From Paramecium tetraurelia (lineage: Eukaryota; Ciliophora; Oligohymenophorea; Peniculida; Parameciidae), in assembly GCF_000165425.1 (NCBI RefSeq), contig NW_001799177.1, positions 496,001 through 560,000 on the forward strand: 64,000 bases of DNA, read 5' to 3'. The notes under the pieces were generated by a model, which did not search any database, was not told the origin of the DNA, and was given only the letters and a program-made list of their open reading frames with translations. Below are positions 11,547-23,142 of the stretch, piece after piece. Each line of letters begins with the position of its first letter. Position 1 is the first letter of the stretch. The position numbers were made by a program, and so were the translations under genes.

Positions 11547-12640
11547 TCATGCTAATCCCTTTTCCTTCATGACTTCCAACATGGTTTTGCCAATTTAAGC
11601 AGGTGATTTCACAACTCTGATACCTGCTTATTCAAGTGCTCTAATCTTTTCAGGTGCACTTCCCTTGCCCTCTATTAAATCAATAAATGATAAATTTACT
11701 TGACACAATAGCTCCTGCATGTCCCATTCTTCTTTCAGGTGGTGCTGTGATACCAGCAATAAATCCAACAACTGGTTTATTTTTAGGATTATTTTTCTTA
11801 ATCCAATCAGCAGCCATTTCCTCATTCTCTCCACCGATTTCTCCGATCATAACAATACCTTAATGAATATATTGAGATTAGATACCTTCTGTTTCTGGAT
11901 CAACCATGAATCTCTCCAAAACATCAATAAAGTTAGTTCCATTGAAAGGGTCTCCACCAATACCAACGACTGTTGATTGTCCTAAACCAGCTCTTGTAGT
12001 TTGATCGACAGCCTCATATGTAAGAGTACCAGATCTAGAGACAATACCAATTTTTCCATTTTGATGAATGTATCCTGGCATGATACCAATTTTACATTCA
12101 TTTGGCTTGATAATTCCTGGGCAATTTGGCTATAATAGTTTATGAATTTAATACTCCGATAACACGTGTTACTGATTAGGATCTTAGAGCATGCTTAACT
12201 TTAATCATATCATGTTAAGGAATTCCATCAGTGATGACAACCTTTTCATTTTAATAAAGTATGATACCACTAAGCCAATTTATGCCTCGATGGCTTCAAT
12301 AATGGCTGAAGCAGCTGTGGGAGGAGGCACATAGATTACAGATGCATCACATCCTGTGGCTGATTTGGCTTCTTTGCAATCCTTGAAAACAGGCAAGCCA
12401 AGGTGTGTACTTCCAGCCTCTAAATTTATAGAATTGACGCTTACTCTTAGGTGAAACTCCACCAACCATTTTTGTAAAGTAGTTCAATGCTTATTCAGTT
12501 TAGAATGTGCCCTAGTTTAAGATTAGACTGTATACCTAATTACCAGTGATACCTTAGCATATCACTTTGGTATGCTTATTGACCCACACATATGGAGCTG
12601 TGGTTGATGAAAATGCACGAAAGATTTATCTGCCAATCAT
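11547..12640 (-). CDS. SUCLG1: succinyl-CoA ligase alpha subunit, mitochondrial
   Basis: 312 residues after six introns (24, 25, 26, 25, 27 and 28 nt). A presequence-like N-terminus ([14 protein letters not shown]) precedes the CoA-binding Rossmann fold ([34 protein letters not shown]). [17 protein letters not shown] and [17 protein letters not shown] follow. The phosphohistidine is in [17 protein letters not shown]. It makes the alpha half of the TCA-cycle enzyme that converts succinyl-CoA to succinate with GTP or ATP synthesis; the beta subunit is not in this window. Two of its introns are multiples of three without an in-frame TGA. Divergent from the kleisin gene, with 127 bases between starts. 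Confidence 0.95.
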
Positions 12641-12767
12641 TTATTTTATTTAATCTATATATATATATATTGAATATTATTTAAAAAAATTACATAGCAT
12701 TTATTAACTAAAATTTAGTGAACCATAAAAAGATGACTAAAAGCTCTGTTCCATCATTTATTAAAAT

Positions 12768-14110
12768 ATGTTTTCAGATCCTCAGTTCCATCCCTTAAAG
12801 AAATTAGTTTACACTAAATTGAATATTTAAGAAACAGAACGCATTGATATTTCATCGATTTTGTAAATTAATGCAACTATTCAAAAGGGATGCTTATGTT
12901 CACAAATACCATGGCCATTCTCTACTAAGAGATGATGTCTTTTTAATGTTGGCCATTAGTATCATAATAAAAAAAAGAATGAAGAAATTGAAACAATAGA
13001 TTCTAGAGGCCAAGGAATCCATTTTCAATGATAATAACAATAACAACAATAAAAATTAAAATTTGGTTACTCCTATAGCCAAAAAGAGAAAGGTCTAGAA
13101 ATAAAGAAGAGAATAGGTAGTGGTTGACAATTAATTAATCAAGTTGCCTAATTATTTTTCATAAACTTAAAGTAAAATTATAATTTTATAATTTAGATTC
13201 ATAATTAGCTAAGGAAGAATCAATATTATTGCCTGGTAGTTAATAAACCTCCTTCCATTCTTAATAATAGATGATGCAAATAGAAGAGGAAGGAATTGCT
13301 CCTGAATAGATCTTTGTTCCAGATTATAGAGATTTACTTAAAAATTAAGGTCTTATGCAATAATTACATCAACAGGATGACAATATATTTTAAACAGAGG
13401 TAAAATAAGCAAACATAGAAAATGGTGTTGTTTATAATTTGTATCAATAAATGTTAGAATAATTGCACATCAGTATTGATGCTGAAAGTGTGTGTAATGA
13501 AGAATGTGAAACTAAATAGAACACTAGAAAGAAAATTAAAGTTTAAATGGATCAAGGGATCAGAAAATAGAAGATTCAAAATTATAAGAGTCAATTTTAT
13601 GAATTGGAAGATGAAGAATCTCATTTATTGTAAAAACTGGAATCATATCTTATCAATGAATATAAGATTTAACACTAAGATTAACTTGTCAATTAGGATG
13701 AAATGCTTCAATAGATTTTCACATGTCTCAATGATTCCAGTTACTAAAATCAATTATTGTCTATGGTTAGCATTTTGAATCCAGAAGAAATCTACTTAAA
13801 TCAATCATGCGAAAGCAACAATAAGTCAAATGTCTCGGTGAAATCAGTTCTTAGAAGCAGGAATCTAAGTGAGGACTCTATTAAAAGTTTAAAGAGAATT
13901 CACTTTGTTGAAGAATAACATTTAGAGGAGATATAAGAAGAAATGTCCAATCACTACAACACTTCGATGTCACTATTTTAAGAGAAATCTAGTTATGACA
14001 AGGCAGTGTAATTTTATCATATACTTTGTGATGCTCAATCTTTAACTAATGTGAAGATTACTTAGTTAAATGTTGAAAAGTTTGGACCAATAAGTATTTA
14101 ATATAAATGA
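12768..14110 (+). CDS. Rad21/Rec8 family kleisin (cohesin subunit)
   Basis: 430 residues with two 25-nt introns (12863-12887 and 13172-13196). It starts MFSDPQFHPLKKLVYTKLN, the usual MF start of Rad21/Rec8, and the N-terminal domain runs through YHGHSLLRDDVFLMLAIS to a helix that would contact the Smc3 coiled coil. The middle is Gln/Asn-rich and charged, with a basic patch (PIAKKRKV) that looks like a nuclear localisation signal. The C-terminal winged helix is recognisable as DKAVQFYHILCDAQSL and QLNVEKFGPISI, the Smc1-binding end. At 430 residues it is shorter than animal Rad21. Mitotic versus meiotic identity is open. The first intron ends in AAAAG. Confidence 0.78.
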
Positions 14111-14174
14111 TTGTTTTTATTATAAAATGTTGTAATAATAATTTTACTATGACGTGTTTAAGATAGTCCAATCG

Positions 14175-14491
14175 ATGTCTGCCAATTAGATTATCACCAC
14201 AAATGAAAAGGAAATTTTAAAAAGTCATAATTCATCCATCTATATTTAGATATAATAATAAATCATGATTCAAAGCTTGTACAGACTCTCGATACTATTT
14301 ATAAATCACAAGAAAATGACAAGTTTGAGAAAATCGTTGCTGAAATCAAACTATATATCAAATCCATGAGACAAAGAAAACCAAAATATTTCAAAAATAA
14401 ATAAATGCGTGTTATTACTGATGAAACAGACAAAAACATATATGATGATATAATAGCAGAAGTGTCTTCAGATAGTGATTCTATGTCCTGA
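14175..14491 (+). CDS. hypothetical small protein, 96 aa
   Basis: A model with one 26-nt intron that begins GTC rather than the usual GTA. The C-terminal 75 residues are convincing (KFEKIVAEIKLYIKSMRQRK, then an acidic Ser-rich tail ending SSDSDSMS). A Lys/Arg-rich helix followed by an acidic tail suggests a nuclear or nucleolar protein, but this is only composition. It sits 64 bases after the kleisin stop on the same strand. The N-terminus is uncertain. Confidence 0.5.
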
Positions 14492-15198
14492 AAACTTTGA
14501 TAATTTTCTTTTACATTACTTAATTATTATAATTTTATAAATTTCTCAACAACCTATTATTTACAAAGCTAAATAATTCAATAAATTAAATAAACACATC
14601 CCTTTCAACATCTTATAAGTTATGTTTATTCTTATAAAATTATAACTTAAAATAACATTTCCATTAATCTCACTAGTGAATAACTCGCAAAAGAGAAGCT
14701 ATTATTAACATCTAATCAGTAGATCTACCCAAATTCAAAAAGAATTCTCAAAGACTGATCCGTAGAATATTTATATTGAGATTAATTACATATAATTCAT
14801 TAATATTTATTTATTTAAATATATGATTAGGATTTATGTTATTTTAATTGAAATCCTAAATAATATTTTTTATAAATTTTTTTATTTCAATTTCTTAAAA
14901 ATAATTAGTATTTATGAACATTATAATTATTATTCAAATAAGGATCATCATTAGGGATTCTAAATGCTTTTATAAATATTTAACTAATTTTTAACTATTA
15001 GATATTTAATGTACTTTGATAATTTTAGGACAATTGTGTTAAGTCTCGAATTAAATGCAAATTATTCTCATAAATTAATATGAAAGTTTGGAATTTTATT
15101 CAGGAAATAACTTCTAAAATTATCAAATAAACCAAGTTCAATTTAAACAAAAATGATCTAACTAGTATAAATTTAACGATTAATTATAATCAATTAGG
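14492..15198. other. intergenic region with unresolved coding-like strings
   Basis: Two overlapping plus-strand frames are open here. One (about 14500-14757) ends in a protein-like run containing INLTSEQLAKEKLLLTSNQQ before TGA but has no ATG. The other starts at an ATG near 14618 and stays open about 160 codons, including KRSYYQHLISRSTQIQKEF, then drifts into AT-rich sequence. No intron arrangement makes a convincing gene. The last 300 bases show nothing. Confidence 0.3.
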
Positions 15199-15946
15199 TC
15201 ATTAGAAAGGAGGAGATTGTTGTACAACTTCTCCAGTCTTTGGATCCCACAATTCTCCTGTATCTGGATCTTGGACCAATCCATCATCAACTTCAACTAC
15301 TTTTTTAGGCTTTGGCTTCTTCTTTTTCTTATCAAAAAATAGTCGATCATCTTAATGAATTGGCTTTAGAAGAACAGGCTAACCTTAATCGAGAAAGGGA
15401 CGCATTTAAAAATCATTAAACTCCTTTAGTTTTTAATCTACTGATTGAGAAACGTTGTAAATCAAATAATTCTACCTTCTCCTTTACCAAATTTCTTCAT
15501 TTTCTCTTTCCAGTTCTTTTATTCTCCTTTATATCTTGTTAGTTTATTCTTCTTCTAATCTTTTATACTTCTGTAATAAATTTGTAAGCATTTCAGACTA
15601 TCTCTCAAGAAGTCCCAGCATTTTTTCTTCTCTAATTTTTGCTAATGCATCATCCTCATTAAATTAAACAGCAACTGGCCAAATCATTTATTAAACAGGA
15701 TGAACAATTGGTTAAGGAGGAGGTTGAATAGGCTATACAACAGTTTCCTCAGCCTCTAAATATTAATGTTTGCATAATACCACCATCCATTGGAACTAAT
15801 TTTCTATGTATTCGACGAGTAACAACAGGTTATTAAAAAGAAGGCTATTAAAACTAAGTAGAGGATTTGGATATCAATCTTTTAGTTGACGTATCTATCA
15901 ACCCAGGCTATTAGGATGCAAGTAGAACTTGCTCGCTTTGTTTCAT
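15199..15946 (-). CDS. hypothetical coiled-coil protein, 240 aa
   Basis: One 25-nt intron. The N-terminal third is rich in Gln and Pro, followed by a charged helix of about 70 residues (ALAKIREEKMLGLLERQSEM, ELERENEEIWQRRRQNYL) that should form a coiled coil. A Lys-rich stretch (KKKKKPKPKKVVEVDDG) and an acidic Pro-rich tail follow. The motif DPDTGELWDPKTGEVV near the end is a small internal repeat of the form DP.TGE. I know no family. Its style suits a cytoskeletal or ciliary structural protein. Confidence 0.7.
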
Positions 15947-16238
15947 TAATGTATTAAAAATATATATAATTTATAGCAATTTGATAATAATAGTATTATT
16001 TTTTCTAGAAATATATATTATAATTCTTGATATACTGAGTAAAGGATTTATTAAATTAATTGGTTATTGATTTATCAATGCTACAAAATTTAATCAATAA
16101 TTATTGTAACATTTCTATACCTTTATTTAATAATAAAATTTTTATCAATCATATCAATCCAAGTTTTTGAATATTGCATCATAAAGAGATTATTAGAATA
16201 TATCTTAGAATAAACTCTGAAAAATTATAAATATTCAT

Positions 16239-16889
16239 TCATTTTGTAATTGTACATTTTTCTATTAATAATTCTCCATTTATTAATTTGTATTTGTAAA
16301 CCCCCATTTCATCACCTAAGCATTCTAAAATAACAAATTCAGGTTAAATCACTGCATCTCTAATGATAAATAAGAATTTAACTATTTAATTGATCCATAT
16401 GACCCACTCATTGTTCCTGGATTTATAAAATATTTCCTTTCAAATTTGCTTATTAAAGATTAATGAGAGTTTCCAAATACTGCAATATCGCATGAACTTT
16501 CTTTTAGGAATACACTGATTGTTTCTTCATCATTCCAAGGCACAAATTAATGCCCATGAATCAATAAAATTTTCCATATTCCTATTTGAATTACCTTTTG
16601 ATCATTATGGATTTCATTATTTTCCTAATATCAAAAGGGAAGTCTACATCATCATATTAGCCTCGAACACAATGAAAATTAGGTGAAATTTACTTTAACC
16701 AATCAAAAGTCTCTTTATTTCCCACATTTCCTGTGCAAAGTACATGTTATAATTTATTAACTCCTAAAGCACTAACAATTTTTTCATGAATCTTCTCCAT
16801 TCTTGTACCAATGTGCAAATCTCCACATAGAAGTATAATCTAGGATTTTAAATCATATTTACATCACCATAATTAGCTTCTTGTGCCAT
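16239..16889 (-). CDS. VPS29: retromer subunit Vps29
   Basis: 193 residues with three 23-nt introns. It has the calcineurin-like phosphoesterase fold of Vps29: ILLCGDLHIGTRMEKIHEKI, LQHVLCTGNVGNKETFDWLK, VRGQYDD, LLIHGHQFVPWNDEE, FGNSHQSL and KYFINPGTMSGSYGSI. Vps29 is normally about 182 residues, so length fits. In the retromer it binds the C-terminus of Vps35 and acts as a scaffold for endosome-to-Golgi retrieval, not as an active phosphatase. The last intron starts GTT rather than GTA. The next gene on the strand is the VHS-appendage protein, also a traffic gene; 291 bases without a gene lie between them. Confidence 0.93.
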
Positions 16890-17180
16890 CTATTATATTA
16901 TTTATTAATGAAAATAATTTCATAATAAATATATGTAAACAGAGTAATCAATTGATATCTACGAGAGTTATTAAAATTTAATGGCTCCTATGTTCTAAAC
17001 TTCTTCTTAAGAATCTAGTCTTTTTTTATATTAGTTTTTTCCTTTCATTTGATTTTGATTTCAAGAAATAGTTTATTATGAAACTATAATGATGTTAGAA
17101 ACTATATGAGGAATCACAGTAGAATTACAATAGGATTAATTAATATTTTGTAATTTTTATATATATGTATTCAAATTTGT

Positions 17181-19644
17181 TCATCTCTTCATAAATAGCC
17201 CTTAATAGGTTGATACAATGCATTCCACTAATTTATCGGAATAATTTCCATTCAATTTAATTTACATTTGATTGTTTTTAGATGAGATTGAAATCAAAAA
17301 TATAGATTTTTCAATTTAAATTCTTGCAAAAGCTTCAACAAATTACTCATTAATTTAATTAATTTAAAAATCAGGTAACAAATGTCCTATTTAATTTTAA
17401 AAACTGGTTTGAAAGATTTTACTATTATAAAAATATGATTAGGGACATTCTTATGGGACTTCTAAAAAATTGAAAAATTTATTGACTGTGCACGGAAGAC
17501 AAAGTTTTATGCTATGCAACTATGTCTATATCTTATAATTAATTGAAAATTCTAATAACTAATAGGGAAGTTATTCAAATTATATGAATACTTTTTAGGA
17601 TACTTATTCATTTCCTTTTAAAGATTATTAAATATTAGCAGGGTAAGCCTAAAATTATAGATTCTGAGACTTTTAAAACGCAATGCACAAATTTTGTATT
17701 TATTCTTTGGTTCTATTATGTAAAACTACATTAATTAAGAGTTATTAATTTGACTATAAGCTGGTTTGAACTCCAATTTATAGGTTGTCATCAGAATATA
17801 AAATGGATTTTTTAAGCAAACAGGATTACCTAAATTTGACTGTAAAAGCATCAGGAAGTATTGCAAAAATCTTTCCATCATAATCTACAAAGGGGGATGT
17901 TATTTCATTTGATCCTCTTGATTTAGGTTAAGAGAAGGATTTTGGAGAGTACATAGGGACTTTATATAGGGAGATATATAATTACCTTTATATTAAGTGG
18001 ATGCTGTATTATAAGAGAGTACAGAATTGGTATGACCGGAGTGTAATAGAAATTTATCAAACTTAATCAATTGGTTTTATAACGCTTTGATGTACAGTTA
18101 TTATCCAAGGACTTGTTGTCTTAATGATAATAACAAGGAGTTTTAAAATCCAGAATTTTTTTATTTTTTTGAAACCATGGTACCTGTTTAGCTTATGTTA
18201 GTCATAGTATTGGGTCGATATTCACTTAAACATTGTTGTGTTGATATAATAGGTTGTTTAGTATTTTATATAAGTCTCCTCTCCAAAACTAATAGTGTTT
18301 AATTTAAAGTTTTATTTTCTTCCTACAATTAATTTTTTTTTCTGATAGTTTCATCTAGTTTTTCATTTAATTCTTCGATTTTAAAATCAGATTTATATAC
18401 AAGAGACTTCAATTTTTCTATTTCATAACTTTAATCGTAAATTCCAAAATGTAATTTCAATTTTGTAACCTAATTATAAAAATTAATTTTTACATCGGTT
18501 TGAAATAATTGACTATTCGATAAATCATTAGAAGTTAAAAATTAATTAATGTTGAGAGAAAATTGTTTTTATAATTGCTATATTTCATTTTGTAATTCAT
18601 TTATTTTTTATTCTCTGTCTAATAGTTGTTTTTCTAAACTAACAACCTTATTTTGTAATTGAATAACTTAGGTTTGAAGTTCTGGAACCTTTATTGATAA
18701 GGCATTATATAGGTTTTGCAGACAGAGATTTTCAATCTACAATGTATCTGATGATATAGGATTATACTAGGGATCTTTTTTCATATTCTCTAGATTTTCA
18801 AATTCTTTTTCTAATAGAAATGTTGCCTTTCTTAAGACTTTTTTTCTTAAAACAGGATTTTTGTTTTTAATCTAATAAAAAAAATCACTATATGTAGTAT
18901 ATTTATGTTAATAAAACAAATGGGCAGGATTCATGGCCAGATAATTTCTAATTTATTTAGTTGAGAGATTAACTTGATTTTTGAGTAGTTCTCTTAACTG
19001 AATGATCATCGATAAAGGTATTAATTAATGAGGAATATTCTCCTGAATGTTTTCAAAATAAATGATTTTTGGAAATTTAACCCCTAGCTTTACTAGCTTT
19101 TCATAGACGATCTTAAAAGAACTTAAATAGTATGATTGGTAATCTAAAGGAAACCATCTACTCCAAACTCTTATGCATTCTAATACCACTCTAAAAAATT
19201 ATTCTCCAGTAACTTGCAAATCTCTATTATCTAACAATATTTTGAGTAATGAAACCTGAATTCGGACATTCACCATTTAAAAAATAAGTTACTCCTCTAT
19301 CTGGGTCATCTGATGTATATTTGTATTTTGCAATATCTTCAAATAAGGGCAATAACGTTTTTTAGAGTGCATAAATGTAATTGCTATTAAATGTTTCGAC
19401 AAGTTCTTTGTTTAACTAATTTAAGGTTGAAATATACTTTCAAAGCCATGAGTTTTGTATTGGGACTTTCAAATGGATCTTTGATTATTTTCACTATAGA
19501 AGATTGAAGCTATTTAATAAAATATCTATAATTTATAAGTTGAAAATGTCACATATCAGAATATAGGATTTTGAGTTTGAATTCTTCAGTTTTTTAGTAA
19601 GTCTCATTTGAACTTAAATATTATCTCAAAATTTAGGTTTCCAT
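17181..19644 (-). CDS. VHS domain protein with coiled coil and alpha-adaptin-like appendage
   Basis: 783 residues with introns of 27, 22, 37 and 26 nt; the frame is consistent end to end. Residues about 10-170 form a VHS domain: SIVKIIKDPFESPNTKLMAL, VSLLKILLDNRDLQV, VLECIRVWSRWFPLDYQS and YEKLVKLGVKFPKI, the last two close to TOM1. Residues about 275-430 are coiled coil. From about residue 575 the chain looks like an AP-2 alpha ear: an Ig-like part (NLQIGVQTSL, LINVVLHNRTKEQIQNL, QFEQLPYQLLEFSI) and a platform part (LCLPCTVNKFFNFLEVPQE, ending LVECIVSTYQGLFMKR). VHS domains act on endosomal or TGN membranes, and appendages recruit accessory proteins, so I infer a monomeric adaptor. GGAs carry only a gamma-type ear. 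I see no obvious GAT domain. Confidence 0.75.
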
Positions 19645-19679
19645 TTAATTATTAATATTAAAAATAATATCATGCAATA

Positions 19680-20235
19680 TCAAAACTTGAACTTTTTAAA
19701 TGGTTTCATAAAAGGACCATAAGAGAATTTAGGATCAGTTACAGCAGGATAATCTCCTTTTTGTTTTCTAAATATCGTTTAGTTTTCCTTAAATTTATCT
19801 TAATATTCCCTATTGAAATTTGGGTAGCACAGACCACCCAAATCAGCTATTTCACCCATTCCACCCTTGGTTATCAATGCATAATGTTACTTTCTTCTTG
19901 TGCAAGATCTTCAATTCCTACTTTAGATCATGAAAGGGCTATTATTTTCCTTGAGTAAAGGAAATAAAATCGAATTTGACTGATGGTACATTCATCATTG
20001 ACCCTGGCTGTACTTATTTTATATCTTATTGAGAATTGTTGGCTTTTGAGTATGATGTCTGTTGCATTTATGCTTGTTCTTGAGCTGACTCAAACTTGGC
20101 CTTTCTTGGGAAAGGGTGATCTTAAGCCTACCCCAATTTCCTTAATGGAGGTAGGGATTACTGTTGTCTATTAAAATCCACGCAAGTGATGATATTATAG
20201 TCTCTGTTTTCAATTTAGTATTTTGATGCTTTCAT
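19680..20235 (-). CDS. hypothetical protein, 176 aa
   Basis: One 25-nt intron. The N-terminal two thirds are Gln/Ser-rich with little predicted structure. The C-terminal part is more conserved-looking, with GGMGEIADLGGLCYPNFNRE and GDYPAVTDPKFSYGPFMKPF, and ends in Lys/Phe. No signal peptide or membrane segment. Its stop lies 35 bases from the start codon of the VHS-appendage gene on the same strand, and it diverges from the CCDC146-like gene with 34 bases between starts. Short Pro/Tyr/Phe motifs of this kind are seen in microtubule-inner or ciliary proteins, but that is only a guess. Confidence 0.65.
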
Positions 20236-20269
20236 TATATATATATTTAATATTTATTTTATCTTAATA

Positions 20270-23126
20270 ATGGCAGAAGTACCAGATGAAATAAGGGATT
20301 TATAGAGCAATGTCGCCCTCAGTATGCTCACCGATCTTTTTAAGTTTATACCCCATAATATATCATAGACAAGGGAAAATCAATTAAGAGCAGTGCGATT
20401 CATATAAGAAAAAATTTAATAAACTTCATGATACGGTTGTTTAAACCTTTAAGAATCATCACTTTTTATGGGAGAAATCCAAAAAGCTGAAAACACAATT
20501 GGCAACCGAGAAGTAAAATTTCGAAACTGCTATAAATGATCAAGTATTAAGTTTGAAAATACATTTCCTAGGCTAATGCACAGGAGAAGGCATAGAATTT
20601 AAATGCGAGTTTAAAAAAGACAGAGGCAGAATATGAAATGATGGAATAATTGATTGATGCCAAATAATTTTAATGTGAAGAAGTAGAACACGAAAAATCT
20701 ATAATATTAACTAGAATATCTGAATAAGAGAAAATGGCCAAGAGTAAGGCATTACCTGAGATGCTCTAAAAAGATGCTGAAATAGAAAGAGAGAGAGATT
20801 TATTATTAGAATATAAATAAAAGATTGAGAGTGAATAAAAAAGTATTGATGAGAAAACAGAAAAGATTGAACAATTGAAGATTGAGAATGATGAGAAACT
20901 CAACAAAATAAGTAAATTGAATGATGAATATATTAAAATAAAGGACGATCCAAATCGTTTTAGTAAGAATGCAGAAATGTTGAAAAGTGCCAATAAAATT
21001 ATGTTGAAGGATCTATAAGGATATAAGGATGATATAGGTAAAAAAAATAAATAGATTGATGATTTAAATATGGAATTTAAAAAGTTATAAACTAAATTAT
21101 AAGAATATGAAACTTAAATAGAAGAGGAAAAAAAAGCAACAGAAACTAATTAGAGAGATCAAGCCATCTAAAATGATCTTTCGGCAAAACTAAAAGAAGA
21201 AATTAGTGATTTAAGCAGTTAAAAAGTGGCTAATGATATTGAAATTAGAAATTGTTAGTTAGAAATTAGAAGACATAGAGATACAGTCAGTTCTTTAAAA
21301 AAGGCAATCGATCTTGATAAAAAGGAATTAAAGAAATAATAAACCTAAATGCAGTAAATTAATGATACTCTTCATGAATAAAAGATGATTTTAGAAAATA
21401 TAAAAAAAGAGATTGTGAATTTAAAGTATGAAATTGAAAAACAAAATGAAATTGGAGAAAATATTGCTGAAGAATACACAATGTTAGAAGGAAGAGTTAG
21501 AAAAGTAAAGGACAAAGCAGAAGAAAAAATGTAGGAATAAACTAAGGTAGATACTGAAATCAAGAAATTTGAAAAATAAATGATTGAATTACAAAACTTT
21601 GAGGCTGAAGGGTTAAAGAGAGTTAAAGCATTAACAGCAACTAGAGAAAGTATGGCTAGGAAAGCTTCAAGTGCATTGGCTGAAGTAAGAGAAACAAGAG
21701 AAGAACTCAAAATTAAAGAATTATTAATTATGGATCTTTAAAAAAAAGCATAAGAAACAGAAGCAAAAGAACATAATTATAAATCATTATACGAAGAAGT
21801 TAAATAGGCAAGAAATAAATACGTGAATATGATCCAGAATAGTTCTCAAGATTTAGCAGAATTAAAGGAAAGAATTAAGATATTATAAAATGAATTAGAA
21901 ATTTTAAAAAATGAGTCTCAAGAGAAAGAAAGGACTTTATTAGAATATAGACATTGTTTACAGGTTGAAGTACATAAGAAAGATAGAAGTCATGCAAAAT
22001 TAAATAAATTGGAATATTAAAGGAAAGCTAAAAAAGAAATCATTGATTAAAATATTAATGAAATTTAGAAATTAAATATGATCATATCTTCATTAGAAAA
22101 AGATATGTTAAATTTGAGAAAATAATATGAGTAGGTTTGTGAATCAAGAAATCACACAGGCATAGTATTGATTGATAGAAATGATGAATTATGCATTATG
22201 TATGAAAAATGTAACATATAAGATAACATCTTGAAATCTGGAGAACTAGAAATAAAAAGATTGGAGGATGATATAAGAATGATTAAGATTGAAATTTAGG
22301 AATAAAAACGAAAAATTGATGTAGCAAGAAAGGACATTCTATAAATACCTTAGTTATCATCGAAAGTCATTTAACTCAAAGATGAATTAGAATTAGAAAA
22401 AAAGAAAGAGTCTCAACTTTCAGAAGAACTGGAAAATCCAAATAATTAACAGAGATTTAGGGAATTAGGTGGTGAAGATCCAGATTAAGAGGCGTTGGAT
22501 GCAAAAATACATGTATTAGAAGAAAGATTGAATAATAAAAAAGAATAGTTATTAGAGAAGGAATTAATCTTAGATGAAATTACTAATTTATCTGAAAAAC
22601 TAAGAAAATAGGCGTTGGATGGAAGATTGTCAACACTTGAATTGTCTGAGAAGGTCAATGAATTTTAAGCAAAATTAAAGGACTTAACCAGGAAGATGAT
22701 GGCTACTATAGCCGAGTTATCAATGTATTAGGCAACAGCCATAAAATTGCAATAAGAAAAGGATGAGTTAGAAAATGTTGTATAAGATGCAAGGCAAAGA
22801 TTGGAAAAAAGTTTACCTCCTTTGCCAGAACATGAGGATGAATATTTAAGATAATAGAAGGCTTAAATTAGATATTTAGAAGACAGGTTAATTTTATATT
22901 TATTGTTAGACGATAAAGATTAGAAAAGGAATAATAGGAGAAAATGTTTGAACCATTTTCTTGTAAGACTATGGCTAAATAAAGAGTTCAGCAATACATT
23001 CCAGATGACAACATCGGGGCACCATTACCAAAGAATTATGGTAAACAGGCTCCATTTTATCCTCCTGAGTCGAATGCACAATTACGCTTTTACAAGAAGC
23101 CAAAGGTTAAGGAAATAGAAATATGA
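20270..23126 (+). CDS. CCDC146: CCDC146/MBO2-like coiled-coil protein
   Basis: 926 residues with introns of 25, 28 and 23 nt; the first and last begin GTT. Nearly all of the protein is coiled coil. The N-terminus (LTDLFKQGKINQEQCDSYKK, then KLHDTVVQTFKNHHFLWEKS) resembles CCDC146, and the non-coiled end (QYIPDDNIGAPLPKNYGKQA, PFYPPESNAQLRFYKKPKV, KEIEI) resembles the conserved tail of CCDC146 and algal MBO2. Known members sit on ciliary doublets, centrioles or manchette microtubules and affect waveform. A role in the axoneme or basal body follows by analogy. It ends 16 bases before the CSPP1-like gene. Confidence 0.72.
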
Positions 23127-23142
23127 AAATTATTAAATTTAT

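Noticed and set aside
12733-12735. Earlier ATG as the start of the kleisin gene.
   Set aside because: It is out of frame with the conserved part, and the ATG at 12768 gives the family's typical MF start.
17770-18090. Plus-strand ORF beginning MDFLSKQDYLNL, about 95 codons, in the ciliate code.
   Set aside because: It lies opposite the ear-proximal part of the minus-strand VHS-appendage gene, whose frame carries conserved motifs and fits with its introns. The plus-strand frame has no recognisable domain and no continuation.
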